Shown here: positions 1 to 7,818 of the stretch, piece by piece | Position numbering within the stretch: position 1 is the stretch's first letter | How the letters are laid out: each line of letters opens with the position of its first letter | From: JAKFEE01 sp036675815 | GTDB taxonomy: Bacteria; Pseudomonadota; Alphaproteobacteria; Rhodospirillales; Magnetospirillaceae | DNA length: 64,000 bases | Direction: 5' to 3' | Assembly: GCA_036675815.1 (NCBI GenBank) | Contig: JAKFEE010000021.1 | Coordinates: forward strand, 1-64,000 | Made by a program: the position numbers and the translations under genes | The notes under the pieces: generated by a model | The model's input: the letters and a program-made list of their open reading frames with translations, nothing else | Database searches by the model: none | Told to the model about the DNA's origin: nothing

Positions 1-237
1 GTGGGCGTAGTGGCGGTTGGCCGTCTCGTACTCGACGTGCGAGGTCGAGATGGTGATGCCGCGCGCCTTCTCCTCCGGCGCCTTGTCGATCTGGTCGTAG
101 GCGGTGAAGGTGGCGCCGCCGGCTTCGGCCAGCACCTTGGTGATCGCCGCCGTCAGCGACGTCTTGCCATGGTCGACGTGACCGATCGTCCCAATGTTGC
201 AGTGCGGCTTCGTCCGCTCGAATTTCGCCTTAGCCAT
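1..237 (-). CDS. tuf: Elongation factor Tu, N-terminal part (runs off window)
   Basis: GTPase that delivers aminoacyl-tRNA to the ribosome. The 79 visible residues begin MAKAKFERTKPHCNIGTIGH and contain the P-loop GHVDHGKT (about residues 18-25), then the switch I region with ARGITI and HVEYET, all diagnostic of EF-Tu. The C-terminal part lies outside the window. It is downstream of tRNA-Tyr and tRNA-Gly on the same strand, the usual tRNA-tuf order of many bacteria, so probably cotranscribed with them. Identity is near certain; whether it is the only tuf copy cannot be seen. Confidence 0.98.
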   Translation of the reverse strand, partial: MAKAKFERTKPHCNIGTIGHVDHGKTSLTAAITKVLAEAGGATFTAYDQIDKAPEEKARGITISTSHVEYETANRHYAH

Positions 238-293
238 CGTCCTTAACCCGTCCCCTTTGCAGCAGACCTGCTCGATTCATCCAACATGCGCGA

Positions 294-367
294 TGGAGCG
301 GGTGACGGGAATCGAACCCGCACAACCAGCTTGGAAGGCTGGGGCTCTACCATTGAGCTACACCCGC
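294..367 (-). tRNA. tRNA-Gly(TCC)
   Basis: A 74-nt cloverleaf with CCA encoded. The acceptor strand GCGGGTG pairs with CACCCGC, the T loop is GGTTCGATTCC, and the anticodon loop CTTCCAA has anticodon TCC. It sits between tRNA-Tyr and tuf on the minus strand, so all three are probably processed from one transcript. Confidence 0.97.
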
Positions 368-410
368 GGACATCGCGACTGCCTTCCGGATGGCACAGCG
401 TTGGGGGAAG

Positions 411-496
411 TGGTGGAGGGAGTAGGATTCGAACCTACGTAGACATTCGTCGGCAGATTTACAGTCTGCTGCCATTGACCGCTCGGCCACCCCTCC
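411..496 (-). tRNA. tRNA-Tyr(GTA)
   Basis: An 86-nt class II tRNA with a long variable arm and encoded CCA. Acceptor GGAGGGG pairs with TCCCTCC (one G-T pair), the anticodon loop CTGTAAA gives GTA, and the T loop GGTTCGAATCC is intact. It is first in the tRNA-Tyr, tRNA-Gly, tuf order on the minus strand, divergent from rlmB. Confidence 0.97.
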
Positions 497-633
497 ACGG
501 GTCCCTTCGGCTGCCCGCCGCACCGGGAGACCGGAGTTATGGTGATTTCGCGGCTATTGTCAATCCGAAAAGAGCGGCGTAAATCGCCTTTCGCATTAAC
601 GCCCTCACCCGAGCGCCCCAGCCAGGATTTCCG

Positions 634-1425
634 ATGAGCCGACGCAAGCCAGAAACCCGCCCCACCCGCAATGCGTCACGCCGGCCGCCGTCGACGCCGG
701 CGCGCCCGCCGGCCGGCATGGTCTGGCTGTACGGCACCCATGCGGTGCTGGCGGCGCTGGCCAATCCCCAGCGGCGGCCGCAGCGGCTGGTCCTGACCGC
801 CGAGGCCGAGCAGCAGCACGGTGCGGCGCTGGGCGACGTGCGCCGCCAGGTCGTCGAGCGCGCCGACATCGACAAGCTGCTGCCGCCGGGCGCCGTGCAC
901 CAGGGGCTGGCGCTGCTGGCCGATTCGCTGCCGGCGCTGTGGGTGGAGGATGTCGCCGAGCTTACCCGCGGCCAGGAGCGCGCCGTGGTCGTGGTGCTGG
1001 ATCAGGTGACCGACCCCCACAACGTCGGCGCCGTCTTGCGCTCGGCCGCCGCCTTCGGCGCCGCGGCGGTGATCGTGCAGGACCGCCACGCCCCCGACGA
1101 GACCGGCACCCTGGCCAAGGCGGCGTCGGGGGCGCTCGAGCGCATGCCGGTGATTCGCGCCGTCAACCTGGCGCGCGCCCTCGATTCGCTGAAGGAGGCC
1201 GGCTTCTGGTGCGCCGGGCTGGCCGCCGACGCACCGGTGACGCTGGCCGAGGCCGGCCTTGCCGGCCGAATCGCCCTGGTGCTGGGCAGCGAGGGCGAGG
1301 GCCTGCGCCGGCTGGTGCGCGAGCGCTGCGACGTCTTGGTGCGCCTGCCGATGACCACGGCGGTCGAATCGCTCAACGTCTCCAACGCCGCCGCCGTCGC
1401 CCTCTACGAACTGGCGCGCGGCTGA
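634..1425 (+). CDS. rlmB: 23S rRNA (guanosine-2'-O-)-methyltransferase, RlmB/TrmH (SpoU) family
   Basis: SAM-dependent ribose methyltransferase with a SPOUT knot, 263 aa. A basic N-terminal tail (about 1-25) precedes the substrate-binding domain with GTHAVLAALANPQR. The catalytic domain carries the three SpoU motifs: DQVTDPHNVGAVLRSAAAFG near residue 125, LVLGSEGEGLRRL near 217, and the knot motif LPMTTAVESLNVSNAAAV near the C-terminus. RlmB normally methylates G2251 of 23S rRNA; the paralogue TrmL cannot be fully excluded, but the N-terminal domain favours RlmB. Followed by tRNA-Thr on the same strand. Confidence 0.9.
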   Translation: MSRRKPETRPTRNASRRPPSTPARPPAGMVWLYGTHAVLAALANPQRRPQRLVLTAEAEQQHGAALGDVRRQVVERADIDKLLPPGAVHQGLALLADSLPALWVEDVAELTRGQERAVVVVLDQVTDPHNVGAVLRSAAAFGAAAVIVQDRHAPDETGTLAKAASGALERMPVIRAVNLARALDSLKEAGFWCAGLAADAPVTLAEAGLAGRIALVLGSEGEGLRRLVRERCDVLVRLPMTTAVESLNVSNAAAVALYELARG

Positions 1426-1511
1426 GCGGCAGTGGGGCGCCGCCGTGGCGCCTGCGGCCTGCCTTCTTGGCGCTTGCGGCGCCGGCGGCCCTCGCCTAAG
1501 GTCTGCGCCAA

Positions 1512-1587
1512 GCCGGTTTAGCTCAGCTGGTAGAGCACCTGATTTGTAATCAGGGGGTCACGGGTTCGAATCCTGTAACCGGCACCA
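1512..1587 (+). tRNA. tRNA-Thr(TGT)
   Basis: A 76-nt cloverleaf with encoded CCA. Acceptor GCCGGTT pairs with AACCGGC, the D arm is GCTCAGCTGG, the anticodon loop TTTGTAA gives TGT, and the T arm contains GGGTTCGAATCC. It lies about 90 bp after rlmB. Confidence 0.97.
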
Positions 1588-1681
1588 GCATTTTAACGGG
1601 TTAGGCCGTCATCAAAAGCCGCCAAGCCCGTCCAAGACTACAGCCCATGGTGACCGTGGGCCTCGTGCTCCGTCGCCGACA

Positions 1682-2239
1682 TCAATGCCCATGGGCGCGC
1701 CGTTCGGCGAGATAATCCTTGTACTTCATGTCGTCTGCCAGGTGCGCCACCAGACAGAACTTCATCAACTGCCCGATGTCGGCGAGATCTTTCGCACCAG
1801 AAAGGAGATCCTCGACGAAGTGCCGCATCCTGTCGTGCACATCCGCGTGCTGGTCTCGATGCTCTTCCAGCCCGGGAAACCCCCAATCCTCGAGCAGTCG
1901 TTCCTCGCGCTGAAAATGCCCGTCGAGGTGGTCGAGCAACTGGTCGGCGATTGTCTTTAGGCGCGGACTACTCTCGCCGGCTTTCGTGGCGTCGTGCAGA
2001 TGGTTTAGGATGTCGATCAAGCGTTCGTGGTCGGCATCGAGCGCGGCGATATGGACGCTCAGCCCCGGTGACAAGGCCAGCGGATCGATCGGCAGTGACA
2101 AGTCGCCATCGACAATCGTCACCCGAAAGCAAAGCTCGCACCACAACAGTGGCTGCTGCCCCGGCTGCTGCACGATCTTTTGGGGCGCGATTTCCGCACA
2201 ATGCGGGCACCGGCTATTTTTCTTTTTAATAGTTGTCAA
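1682..2239 (-). CDS. Zinc-ribbon-like / hemerythrin domain protein
   Basis: 185 aa. An N-terminal CPHC...CELC module (Cys 11, 14, 34, 37) looks like a metal-binding ribbon. A hemerythrin four-helix bundle follows, with a near-complete diiron ligand set: H71 in DADHERL, H108 and E112 in GHFQREE, H127 and H131 in HRDQH, and H166 and D170 in AHLADDMKY. The spacing between the last His and Asp is one residue shorter than in textbook bacteriohemerythrins. The expected role is oxygen binding or sensing, or iron storage; the ribbon suggests a partner or rubredoxin-like electron input. No signal peptide. The next minus-strand gene upstream is a second hemerythrin-like protein. Confidence 0.8.
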   Translation of the reverse strand: MTTIKKKNSRCPHCAEIAPQKIVQQPGQQPLLWCELCFRVTIVDGDLSLPIDPLALSPGLSVHIAALDADHERLIDILNHLHDATKAGESSPRLKTIADQLLDHLDGHFQREERLLEDWGFPGLEEHRDQHADVHDRMRHFVEDLLSGAKDLADIGQLMKFCLVAHLADDMKYKDYLAERRAHGH

Positions 2240-2463
2240 TTGCTACCAACCCGAAAGCCTACTCTAGGCGCGTTGGCGAGGCTTGTTCAACCGTCTGTAA
2301 CAGGCAGGTAGCTCACGGTGATGGTAGACTTGGCCTTACTGTAGCCGCTGCTCGGCCTGCGGCCCGCGGGTGGCGCTCAACACGTGGATGCCGACGGCCA
2401 GGTCCACCCCGCGCGAGATCGGCGGCGCCAGGAAACCCGACGGGGCGGCGTGACCGGCGCCTC

Positions 2464-2940
2464 TCAGAGGGCCGGCCGCGTCCCGCCCGGGCGTGGCGGC
2501 GCCAGCGGTACGCCCGCCCGGCGGCTCAAGCCCCATTCGCTGAGGGTTTCGTCGGCCATGTCGGCGAAGAACGCCGTGTCCATGTCCATCAGTTCGGCGA
2601 GCCAGTCGCTGAGCGCCTGCGACAGGGCGGCCATGCCCGGGAAGCCGCCGCCCTCGAAGCCGTCCATGATGTCGCGCACCCGGTCGAGCAACTGGTCGTG
2701 CCGCCGGCGCCGTGCGGCCAACTGGGGATCGCCGATCTTGCGCATGAAGCGCTCTTCGAGCGCGAGATGCGCCGTCGCCAGCGAATGGAACTCGCCCAGG
2801 GTGCCGGCAATCTCGGCGTGGGGCCGGCCGCCGCGCAGATCCTCGTCGATCGCGTTGAGCAGGTCGACCAGCTTGCGATGCTCGTAATCGATGGCTTGGA
2901 CGCCGGTTTCGAATGACGCATCCCACTCGAGAAAGGCCAT
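2464..2940 (-). CDS. Bacteriohemerythrin-like protein with missing iron ligands
   Basis: 158 aa. It opens with the family signature FLEWDASFETGVQAIDYEH and keeps H21, H58 and E62 (HLALEERFM), H81 and D121. Aligned to its neighbour, R77 replaces the first His of HxxxH and L117 replaces the His of the last helix. Two of the usual five His ligands are therefore gone, and a normal diiron oxygen site is unlikely. It may bind one metal or none, or act as a structural partner of the downstream hemerythrin. The tail beyond residue 135 is Pro/Arg-rich and unassigned. The start is set by the conserved N-terminus. Confidence 0.8.
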   Translation of the reverse strand: MAFLEWDASFETGVQAIDYEHRKLVDLLNAIDEDLRGGRPHAEIAGTLGEFHSLATAHLALEERFMRKIGDPQLAARRRRHDQLLDRVRDIMDGFEGGGFPGMAALSQALSDWLAELMDMDTAFFADMADETLSEWGLSRRAGVPLAPPRPGGTRPAL

Positions 2941-3212
2941 GGCTTCCTCCCAGCAACTCTCCGCCGATTACCGACTCTGAACCGCCGGCCGCGACATGTC
3001 GAGATTGGGTGACGGCTAGTCCGCACACCCAATCGGCGGAGACGAATCAGCCGATCGATATATGCATTGGGCGCCGCGGCACGACCGGGAGGAAGAGGCC
3101 GGCGCGCTTGGGGCGACATCCCTCGCTCGCAATGGCGCCGTGGTCTCCTGTTTGCACGCGTACCGCCCCGCCCGGGCGATTGCTAGTCTGTCGCGCGACA
3201 TTGGAGGGTGAC

Positions 3213-3905
3213 ATGGAAAGCCAAGGCTATGGGCAGTTCTGTCCGGTTGCCATGGCGGCCGAGATTCTCTGCCAGCGCTGGACCATGGTGGTGGTGCGCG
3301 AGCTGGTCGCCGGCAGCACGCGCTTCAACGAATTGCGCCGGGGCGCCCCGCGCATGTCGCCGGCGCTGCTGTCGAAACGCCTGCGGGAGCTGGAAGAGGC
3401 CGGGGTGGTCGAGCACCGGAGCACGCCCGGCGGCGGCTCGGAATATCGGCTGACCGAGGCCGGCCGCGATCTCGGCAGCGTGGTCATGGCGGTGGGTACC
3501 TGGGGCCAGCGGTGGGTGCGCTCGCATCCCAGTCTGCGCAACCTCGATCCCGGTCTGCTGATGTGGGACATGCGCCGCAATCTCGACCCCAGCCCGATGC
3601 CGGCGCGGCGCTGCGTCGTCGAATTCTCGTATCCCGAGCTGGTGCCTAGCAAGCGGCACTGGTGGCTGATCGTCGAGCCGGGCAAGGACGTCGACCTGTG
3701 CTCGGTCGATCCCGGCTTCGACGTCGACCTCTACATCGCCACCGACCTGCGGACGATGACGGCGATCTGGATGGGACTCGACGACGTGCGCAGCGCCCGC
3801 GACGGTGGCCGCCTGGGCATGACCGGCAACGAGGCCCTGGCGCGGTCGGTGGAGCGCTGGCTGCGCCTCAGCCCCTTCGCGCCGGAGAAGAAGCGGGTGG
3901 CGTGA
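3213..3905 (+). CDS. HxlR-family transcriptional regulator with C-terminal extension
   Basis: 230 aa. Residues 10-95 form an HxlR winged helix: CPVAMAAEILCQRWTMVVVREL, then FNELRRGAPRMSPALLSKRLRELEEAGVV split over the recognition helix, and a wing with GGGSEYRLTEAGRDL. Cys10 is at the redox-sensitive position known in HypR/HxlR proteins. The last 120 residues form a separate domain, possibly SCP2-like, seen in longer HxlR members. An open frame continues upstream, but the start at GTGACATGG is preceded by GGAGGG and matches the family N-terminus. It is convergent with the FAD oxidoreductase, with a hairpin repeat between. Confidence 0.85.
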   Translation: MESQGYGQFCPVAMAAEILCQRWTMVVVRELVAGSTRFNELRRGAPRMSPALLSKRLRELEEAGVVEHRSTPGGGSEYRLTEAGRDLGSVVMAVGTWGQRWVRSHPSLRNLDPGLLMWDMRRNLDPSPMPARRCVVEFSYPELVPSKRHWWLIVEPGKDVDLCSVDPGFDVDLYIATDLRTMTAIWMGLDDVRSARDGGRLGMTGNEALARSVERWLRLSPFAPEKKRVA

Positions 3906-3921
3906 CGGAGCGCCATGAAAA

Positions 3922-3945
3922 CCCTCTCCCGCAAGCGGGAGAGGG
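3922..3945. repeat. Palindromic repeat (CTCTCCCGC family), copy 1
   Basis: CCCTCTCCCGC-AA-GCGGGAGAGGG, a perfect 11-bp stem with a 2-nt centre. It sits between the 3' ends of two convergent genes, where it could act as a two-way terminator or mRNA stabiliser. The same element recurs near 30.3, 35.1, 38.2, 38.6 and 42.9 kb. Confidence 0.85.
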
Positions 3946-3957
3946 AGAAACGGCCCC

Positions 3958-5385
3958 TCAGCCCTGCGGGCGCAGGTTGTGGTTGAGGCGGAACAGATTC
4001 TGCGGGTCGTAACGCCGCTTGATGGCGCACAGGCGCTGGTAATTCATCCCATAGGCGGCGGCCACCAATTCGTCGCCGGCGCTGACGAAGTTGACGTAGA
4101 CGCCGCCGGTGGCGAAGCGGGCGGTGTCGGCGTACAGGGCCCGCGCCCAGCGGATGCATGAGTCGTCCTGGGCCGGATCCTCCCAGCGCGTATGCACGTT
4201 CATCACGAACTCCGCGTCGCGGTGCGGGTAGGCGGTGGCATCGGCCGCCGGCCGCCGCGTGGCGCCGCCAAGATGGCCGATGAACACCTCGCAGCCCGGC
4301 GACGGCAGGCGCCCGACCTGGGCGACGACCGTCTCGATCAGTTCGTCGTCGAGCCGGGCCAGGTTGTGCGATTTCCAGTAATTGCGCGACCCCGACCCCA
4401 GCAGGGGATCGAACGCCGCCTGCCAGGCGACGAACGGCATGGTGTCGACGTGACTGCCGACGGGGCTGCCCAGCGCCATCAGGTCCTTGATCTCGCTGCG
4501 CGCCGCGACGGCGGCGCCGATATGGCACAAGGCCATGATCAGCACCTCCTGCCCGTGCACCTCGGCCGGCAGGAAGGGCAGCGGCGGCGCCTTGCGCAGG
4601 ACCAGCCAGCACGACAGCTCGTCGCTGGCGCCGGCCACTACGTCACGGTATTTCGGCACCACCTCGGAGGCCGCCGCCAGGGGATGGACGATCAACCCGG
4701 CCACAACCTCGGGGCCGACGCGGTGCATGCGGTACTCGAACGAGGTGACGACGCCGAAATTGCCGCCGCCGCCCTGCAGCGCCCAGAACAGATCCGGGTT
4801 GTCGCATTCGCTGGCGCGCACCAGGTCGCCATCGGCGGTGACCACGTCGGCCGACACCAGGTTGTCGACGGTCAGGCCGAATTTGCGGCTGAGCCAGCCG
4901 AAGCCGCCGCCGAGGGTCAGGCCGGCGACGCCGGTGGTCGAGTTGATGCCGAGCGGCGTCGCCAGCCCAAACGCCTGGGCCTCGCGATCGAAGTCGCCGA
5001 GGGTGGCCCCCGGGCCGACGCGGGCCAGCCCCTCCCACGGCGCCACCCGCACCGCCTTCATGTCGGCGAGGTCGATCACCAGACCGCCGTCACACATGGC
5101 GAGGCCGGCAATGTTGTGGCCGCCGCCGCGCACAGCGGTGAGCAATCGCCGATCGCGGGTGAGGCGTACGCACTGCAGCACGTCGGCGACGCCGGCGCAG
5201 CGCACGATCAGGCCGGGCCGGCGGTCGACCATGGCGTTCCACACCTGCCGTGCCGCATCATAGCCGGGGTCGTCGGGCGTGATGGCCGGGCCGCGCAGGT
5301 GCGCGGCCCATTGCGCGAGTGCCGGGCGGCTCATGAACCATTCACCGCCATCGAGGGTCGTCAGGGCAAGCTGGTCCATCGCCAT
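3958..5385 (-). CDS. FAD-linked oxidoreductase, berberine-bridge-enzyme family
   Basis: 475 aa. An FAD_binding_4 (PCMH-type) domain spans about residues 45-215, with VRGGGHNIAG (His90 is the expected covalent 8-alpha FAD attachment), GPGATLGDFD, GGGFGWLSRKFGL and GGGGNFGVV. A BBE domain closes the protein (YVNFVSAGDE...YDPQNLFRLNHN, about 430-472). No second flavin-attaching Cys is obvious, so probably monocovalent. Members oxidise sugars, alkaloids or other secondary metabolites; the substrate cannot be predicted. No signal peptide. It lies 7 nt downstream of the small secreted protein gene on the same strand, so likely cotranscribed. Confidence 0.88.
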   Translation of the reverse strand: MAMDQLALTTLDGGEWFMSRPALAQWAAHLRGPAITPDDPGYDAARQVWNAMVDRRPGLIVRCAGVADVLQCVRLTRDRRLLTAVRGGGHNIAGLAMCDGGLVIDLADMKAVRVAPWEGLARVGPGATLGDFDREAQAFGLATPLGINSTTGVAGLTLGGGFGWLSRKFGLTVDNLVSADVVTADGDLVRASECDNPDLFWALQGGGGNFGVVTSFEYRMHRVGPEVVAGLIVHPLAAASEVVPKYRDVVAGASDELSCWLVLRKAPPLPFLPAEVHGQEVLIMALCHIGAAVAARSEIKDLMALGSPVGSHVDTMPFVAWQAAFDPLLGSGSRNYWKSHNLARLDDELIETVVAQVGRLPSPGCEVFIGHLGGATRRPAADATAYPHRDAEFVMNVHTRWEDPAQDDSCIRWARALYADTARFATGGVYVNFVSAGDELVAAAYGMNYQRLCAIKRRYDPQNLFRLNHNLRPQG

Positions 5386-5392
5386 CTCCCCA

Positions 5393-5683
5393 TCAGTCGG
5401 CGAACACCGGAGCGGTCAGGTATTCGTCGTGGAAGCGCTCGATGCGCACCGTGGTCGGGTCGCGCGACGTGACCCGGATCCGGTTCTCGGGCAAGAAGGC
5501 GCGCCCATGATCCGCCTGCGTGACGACTTGCGGCGAGGCAGGCAGCGGAAGCTGAATTTGCGTGTTCTCGCTGTGGTACGGCTGGCCGCTCATTACCGGC
5601 CACCTCTCAGTCTCTTGTTCGGCGGCGGCCGCCGAGCCGAGCATGCCGATCCCGGCCAAAATGGTGATCAATGCGGTTCTCAT
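5393..5683 (-). CDS. Small secreted protein of unknown function
   Basis: 96 aa. Residues 1-21 (MRTALITILAGIGMLGSAAAA) are a Sec signal peptide with an AxA cleavage site. The mature 75 residues are rich in Pro, Gln and Arg with no recognised motif. The start is favoured by GGAGGACG upstream. It immediately precedes the FAD oxidoreductase (7-nt gap), suggesting one transcript. Not recognised. Confidence 0.65.
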   Translation of the reverse strand: MRTALITILAGIGMLGSAAAAEQETERWPVMSGQPYHSENTQIQLPLPASPQVVTQADHGRAFLPENRIRVTSRDPTTVRIERFHDEYLTAPVFAD

Positions 5684-5890
5684 GTCGTCCTCCTGTGGCG
5701 TGTGTCCACCACATGACCACGTTTTGAGAACGCCTCTCAAGTTCAGCGCCTGTACTGCCTGACTCGGGGCTAATCCGCTGACGATCCATGATTTTCCTCG
5801 GCGGCGACACCGCATGGCCAGCGACGGCGGGCTGCAGGGGCACCACCAAGCCGATGGCGATTCCGATTCTGTACCTCGCCGCCTATCCGA

Positions 5891-5947
5891 TGGAGCGCGG
5901 AGCTCCAGGTCCGCAAAGAGGGATGCGGAGCTGGAGCTCCGCGCTCC
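5891..5947. repeat. Dispersed GGAGCGCGGAGCTCC element, hairpin form
   Basis: TGGAGCGCGGAGCTCCA and its reverse complement are separated by a 24-nt spacer. The gap of about 330 bp between the secreted protein and the HD-GYP gene holds this element and no other feature I can support. Single or variant half-elements recur at 7.66, 11.74, 12.99, 20.44 and 31.78 kb; the last copy also shares the upstream flank GCCTATCCGATGGAG. Confidence 0.75.
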
Positions 5948-6014
5948 GAGCCACGCGACTCGTCCCGGCCATTGTGGCAAGCTGGGCTCACGGTGGTGGG
6001 AACGGAGCGGCGAG

Positions 6015-7364
6015 ATGGTGACCCGCGCGAACGGTCGGCATGAAGCCGGCCTCCATGCCGACATTCCCATAAGGATCCGCAAACCGGGCCTTGCTCGGCT
6101 GGCCCGGCGCGTGGTGCTGGGCGGGCTGACGATTTCTCTCGTTCTGGGCGTGGTGGCCTTTGCCTTCGAGGTGGCGCTGCTGCGCCGGCATTTCACCGCC
6201 ATTGCCCTGAACGAGGCGCTGGAATTCACCCGCCGTGCCGACATCCCGGGCGAGAGGGCGGCGCCCGGCGACACCGCCACCCTGCAGACGGCACTCGAAC
6301 GCTTCCTCGCCGCGCGCCGGCAGCTCCCCGAGGGCCATTTCGTCGTGGCCGAGGTCTACGATGCGGCGGGCGCTCCGCTCGCCCACAGCATCTCGCCCCA
6401 GGCCACCGCCGCTGAAGAATGGATGGATGCGCATCCCCACGGCTTCCCCGCCGACGGAGTACCATGGACGCGCCTGATGCTTCTCGACGGCGACGTCTAC
6501 GTCCAGGTGGTCGCGCCAATGCGGCAGGACGGCATGGTCGGCGGTTTTTTCGAGGGCGCCTACCTGGTCGAACGGCCGGTGGTGGCGCGGCTGCTGCGCA
6601 GCGCCGCCCGCGTATCGGGCCTGGTCGCCCTGGCGGTGGCGGCGACCAGCCTGCTGCTGTATCCGGCGATCCGGGCGTTGCATCGCCGGCTGGTCGAAGA
6701 CGCCCTGCGCCTGCTCCATGCCAATCTCGATACCCTGGCCGTGCTCGGCGACGCCATCGCCAAGCGCGACGGCGAAACCGGCCTCCATTCCTATCGCGTC
6801 ACCCTGATCGCCATCCGCCTGGCCGAGGCCGCCGGCCTCGACGCCCAGCGCATGCGGGGGCTGATCAAAGGGGCCTTCCTGCACGACGTCGGCAAGATCG
6901 GCATCGCCGACGCCATCCTGCTCAAGCCGGGGCCGCTGGGCGCGGGCGAAACCGAGCAGATGCGCCGCCACGTGCGCAACGGCCTCGAAATCGTGGCCCA
7001 GGCCGAATGGCTGGCCGATGCCGCCGAGGTCGTCGGCCATCACCACGAATGGTTCGACGGCAGCGGCTATCCGCAAGGCCTCGCCGGCGAGGCCATCCCG
7101 TTGGCGGCCCGCATCTTCGCCATCGCCGACGTGTTCGACGCCCTGACCTCGCCCCGTCCCTACAAGCCGGCACTCAGCCTGGAGGAGAGCCTGGCGATCC
7201 TGGAGCAGGGCCGCGGCAGCCATTTCGACCCGCACCTTCTCGATCTGTTCCAGGGCATCGCATCCAGGGTCCACGCCCAGGTCTGCTGCGGCGACGACCA
7301 AGCCCTGGCCGCGCAGTTGCGGCGCTCGACCCGGCGCTACTTCGCCGAAAGCATCGCCCTGTGA
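6015..7364 (+). CDS. Membrane-anchored HD-GYP domain phosphodiesterase
   Basis: 449 aa. A transmembrane helix near residues 33-58, a periplasmic sensor region, a second helix near 195-220, then a cytoplasmic HD-GYP domain. Signature residues are present: FLHDVGKIGI (HD at about 290-291), HHHEWFDGSGYPQGLAGEAIPL (split; contains the GYP triad) and ADVFDALTSPRPYK. The family hydrolyses cyclic di-GMP, controlling motility and biofilm switching. The frame is open further upstream, but this ATG follows GGAGCGGCGAG and gives a normal membrane topology. Cognate signal unknown. Confidence 0.9.
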   Translation: MVTRANGRHEAGLHADIPIRIRKPGLARLARRVVLGGLTISLVLGVVAFAFEVALLRRHFTAIALNEALEFTRRADIPGERAAPGDTATLQTALERFLAARRQLPEGHFVVAEVYDAAGAPLAHSISPQATAAEEWMDAHPHGFPADGVPWTRLMLLDGDVYVQVVAPMRQDGMVGGFFEGAYLVERPVVARLLRSAARVSGLVALAVAATSLLLYPAIRALHRRLVEDALRLLHANLDTLAVLGDAIAKRDGETGLHSYRVTLIAIRLAEAAGLDAQRMRGLIKGAFLHDVGKIGIADAILLKPGPLGAGETEQMRRHVRNGLEIVAQAEWLADAAEVVGHHHEWFDGSGYPQGLAGEAIPLAARIFAIADVFDALTSPRPYKPALSLEESLAILEQGRGSHFDPHLLDLFQGIASRVHAQVCCGDDQALAAQLRRSTRRYFAESIAL

Positions 7365-7413
7365 GCCGGCGGGAAAGGCCGCTGGAGGCTGTACCAACAG
7401 TCGCCCTGCCCGA

Positions 7414-7533
7414 TCACGTCAGCAGTTTGCCATGCCAGATGCGCTGGATGGTGACTGCATCTGCGCCGACTTCATACACGATGATGTAGGGATGGACCGC
7501 CAGCCGCTTCCCGCAGATGGGCGGTTTCGGCAT
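7414..7533 (-). pseudogene. C-terminal remnant of a RelE/ParE-family toxin
   Basis: A 39-codon minus-strand frame ends RLAVHPYIIVYEVGADAV, then TIQRIWHGKLLT and a stop. This is the last beta strands and C-terminus of RelE/ParE toxins (pattern Y-x-I-x-Y-x-V...D-x-V-x-I-x-R-x-x-H-G). The N-terminal half and any antitoxin are missing: the frame upstream lacks family features, so the module appears decayed. The remaining sequence between the HD-GYP gene and tRNA-Leu shows nothing else except the GGAGCGCGGAGCTCC repeat. Confidence 0.55.
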
Positions 7534-7657
7534 CCTCGTCGGGGAGCTTGGGGGCCGCGTTGCTCATTCCAGAACTATGGCACCGACACGGCTGCTTTTC
7601 CTGGGCGTCCGCAATCATAAACCGACACCAGGAGTTGGCATGTTAGAGCCTTCAAAC

Positions 7658-7672
7658 GGAGCGCGGAGCTCC
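7658..7672. repeat. Dispersed GGAGCGCGGAGCTCC element next to tRNA-Leu
   Basis: A 15-nt copy ends exactly where the encoded CCA of the tRNA-Leu gene begins, so it abuts the mature 3' end. Confidence 0.6.
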
Positions 7673-7756
7673 TGGTGGGGGCGGCGGGACTCGAACCCGC
7701 AAGGCCGCAGCCGCGCGATTTTAAGTCGCGTGCGTTTACCATTTCGCCACGCCCCC
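7673..7756 (-). tRNA. tRNA-Leu(TAA)
   Basis: An 84-nt class II tRNA with encoded CCA. The acceptor begins GGGGGCG and ends CGCCCCC, the anticodon loop ACTTAAAAT gives TAA, there is a long variable arm, and the T loop is GGTTCGAGTCC. Confidence 0.96.
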
Positions 7757-7818
7757 AGCCCAGGCCGGTCACGCTAGCCGGCCATCGCCCGGCCGGCAAG
7801 CGCCTTGGCGGCGATTGG

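Noticed and set aside
2240..2463. Possible small gene between the two hemerythrin genes
   Set aside because: No frame here has a ribosome-binding site or recognisable motif.
2336..3028. Minus-strand frame overlapping the degenerate hemerythrin
   Set aside because: It is an alternate frame over a gene with family motifs; only its last 40 codons lie outside that gene and match nothing recognised.
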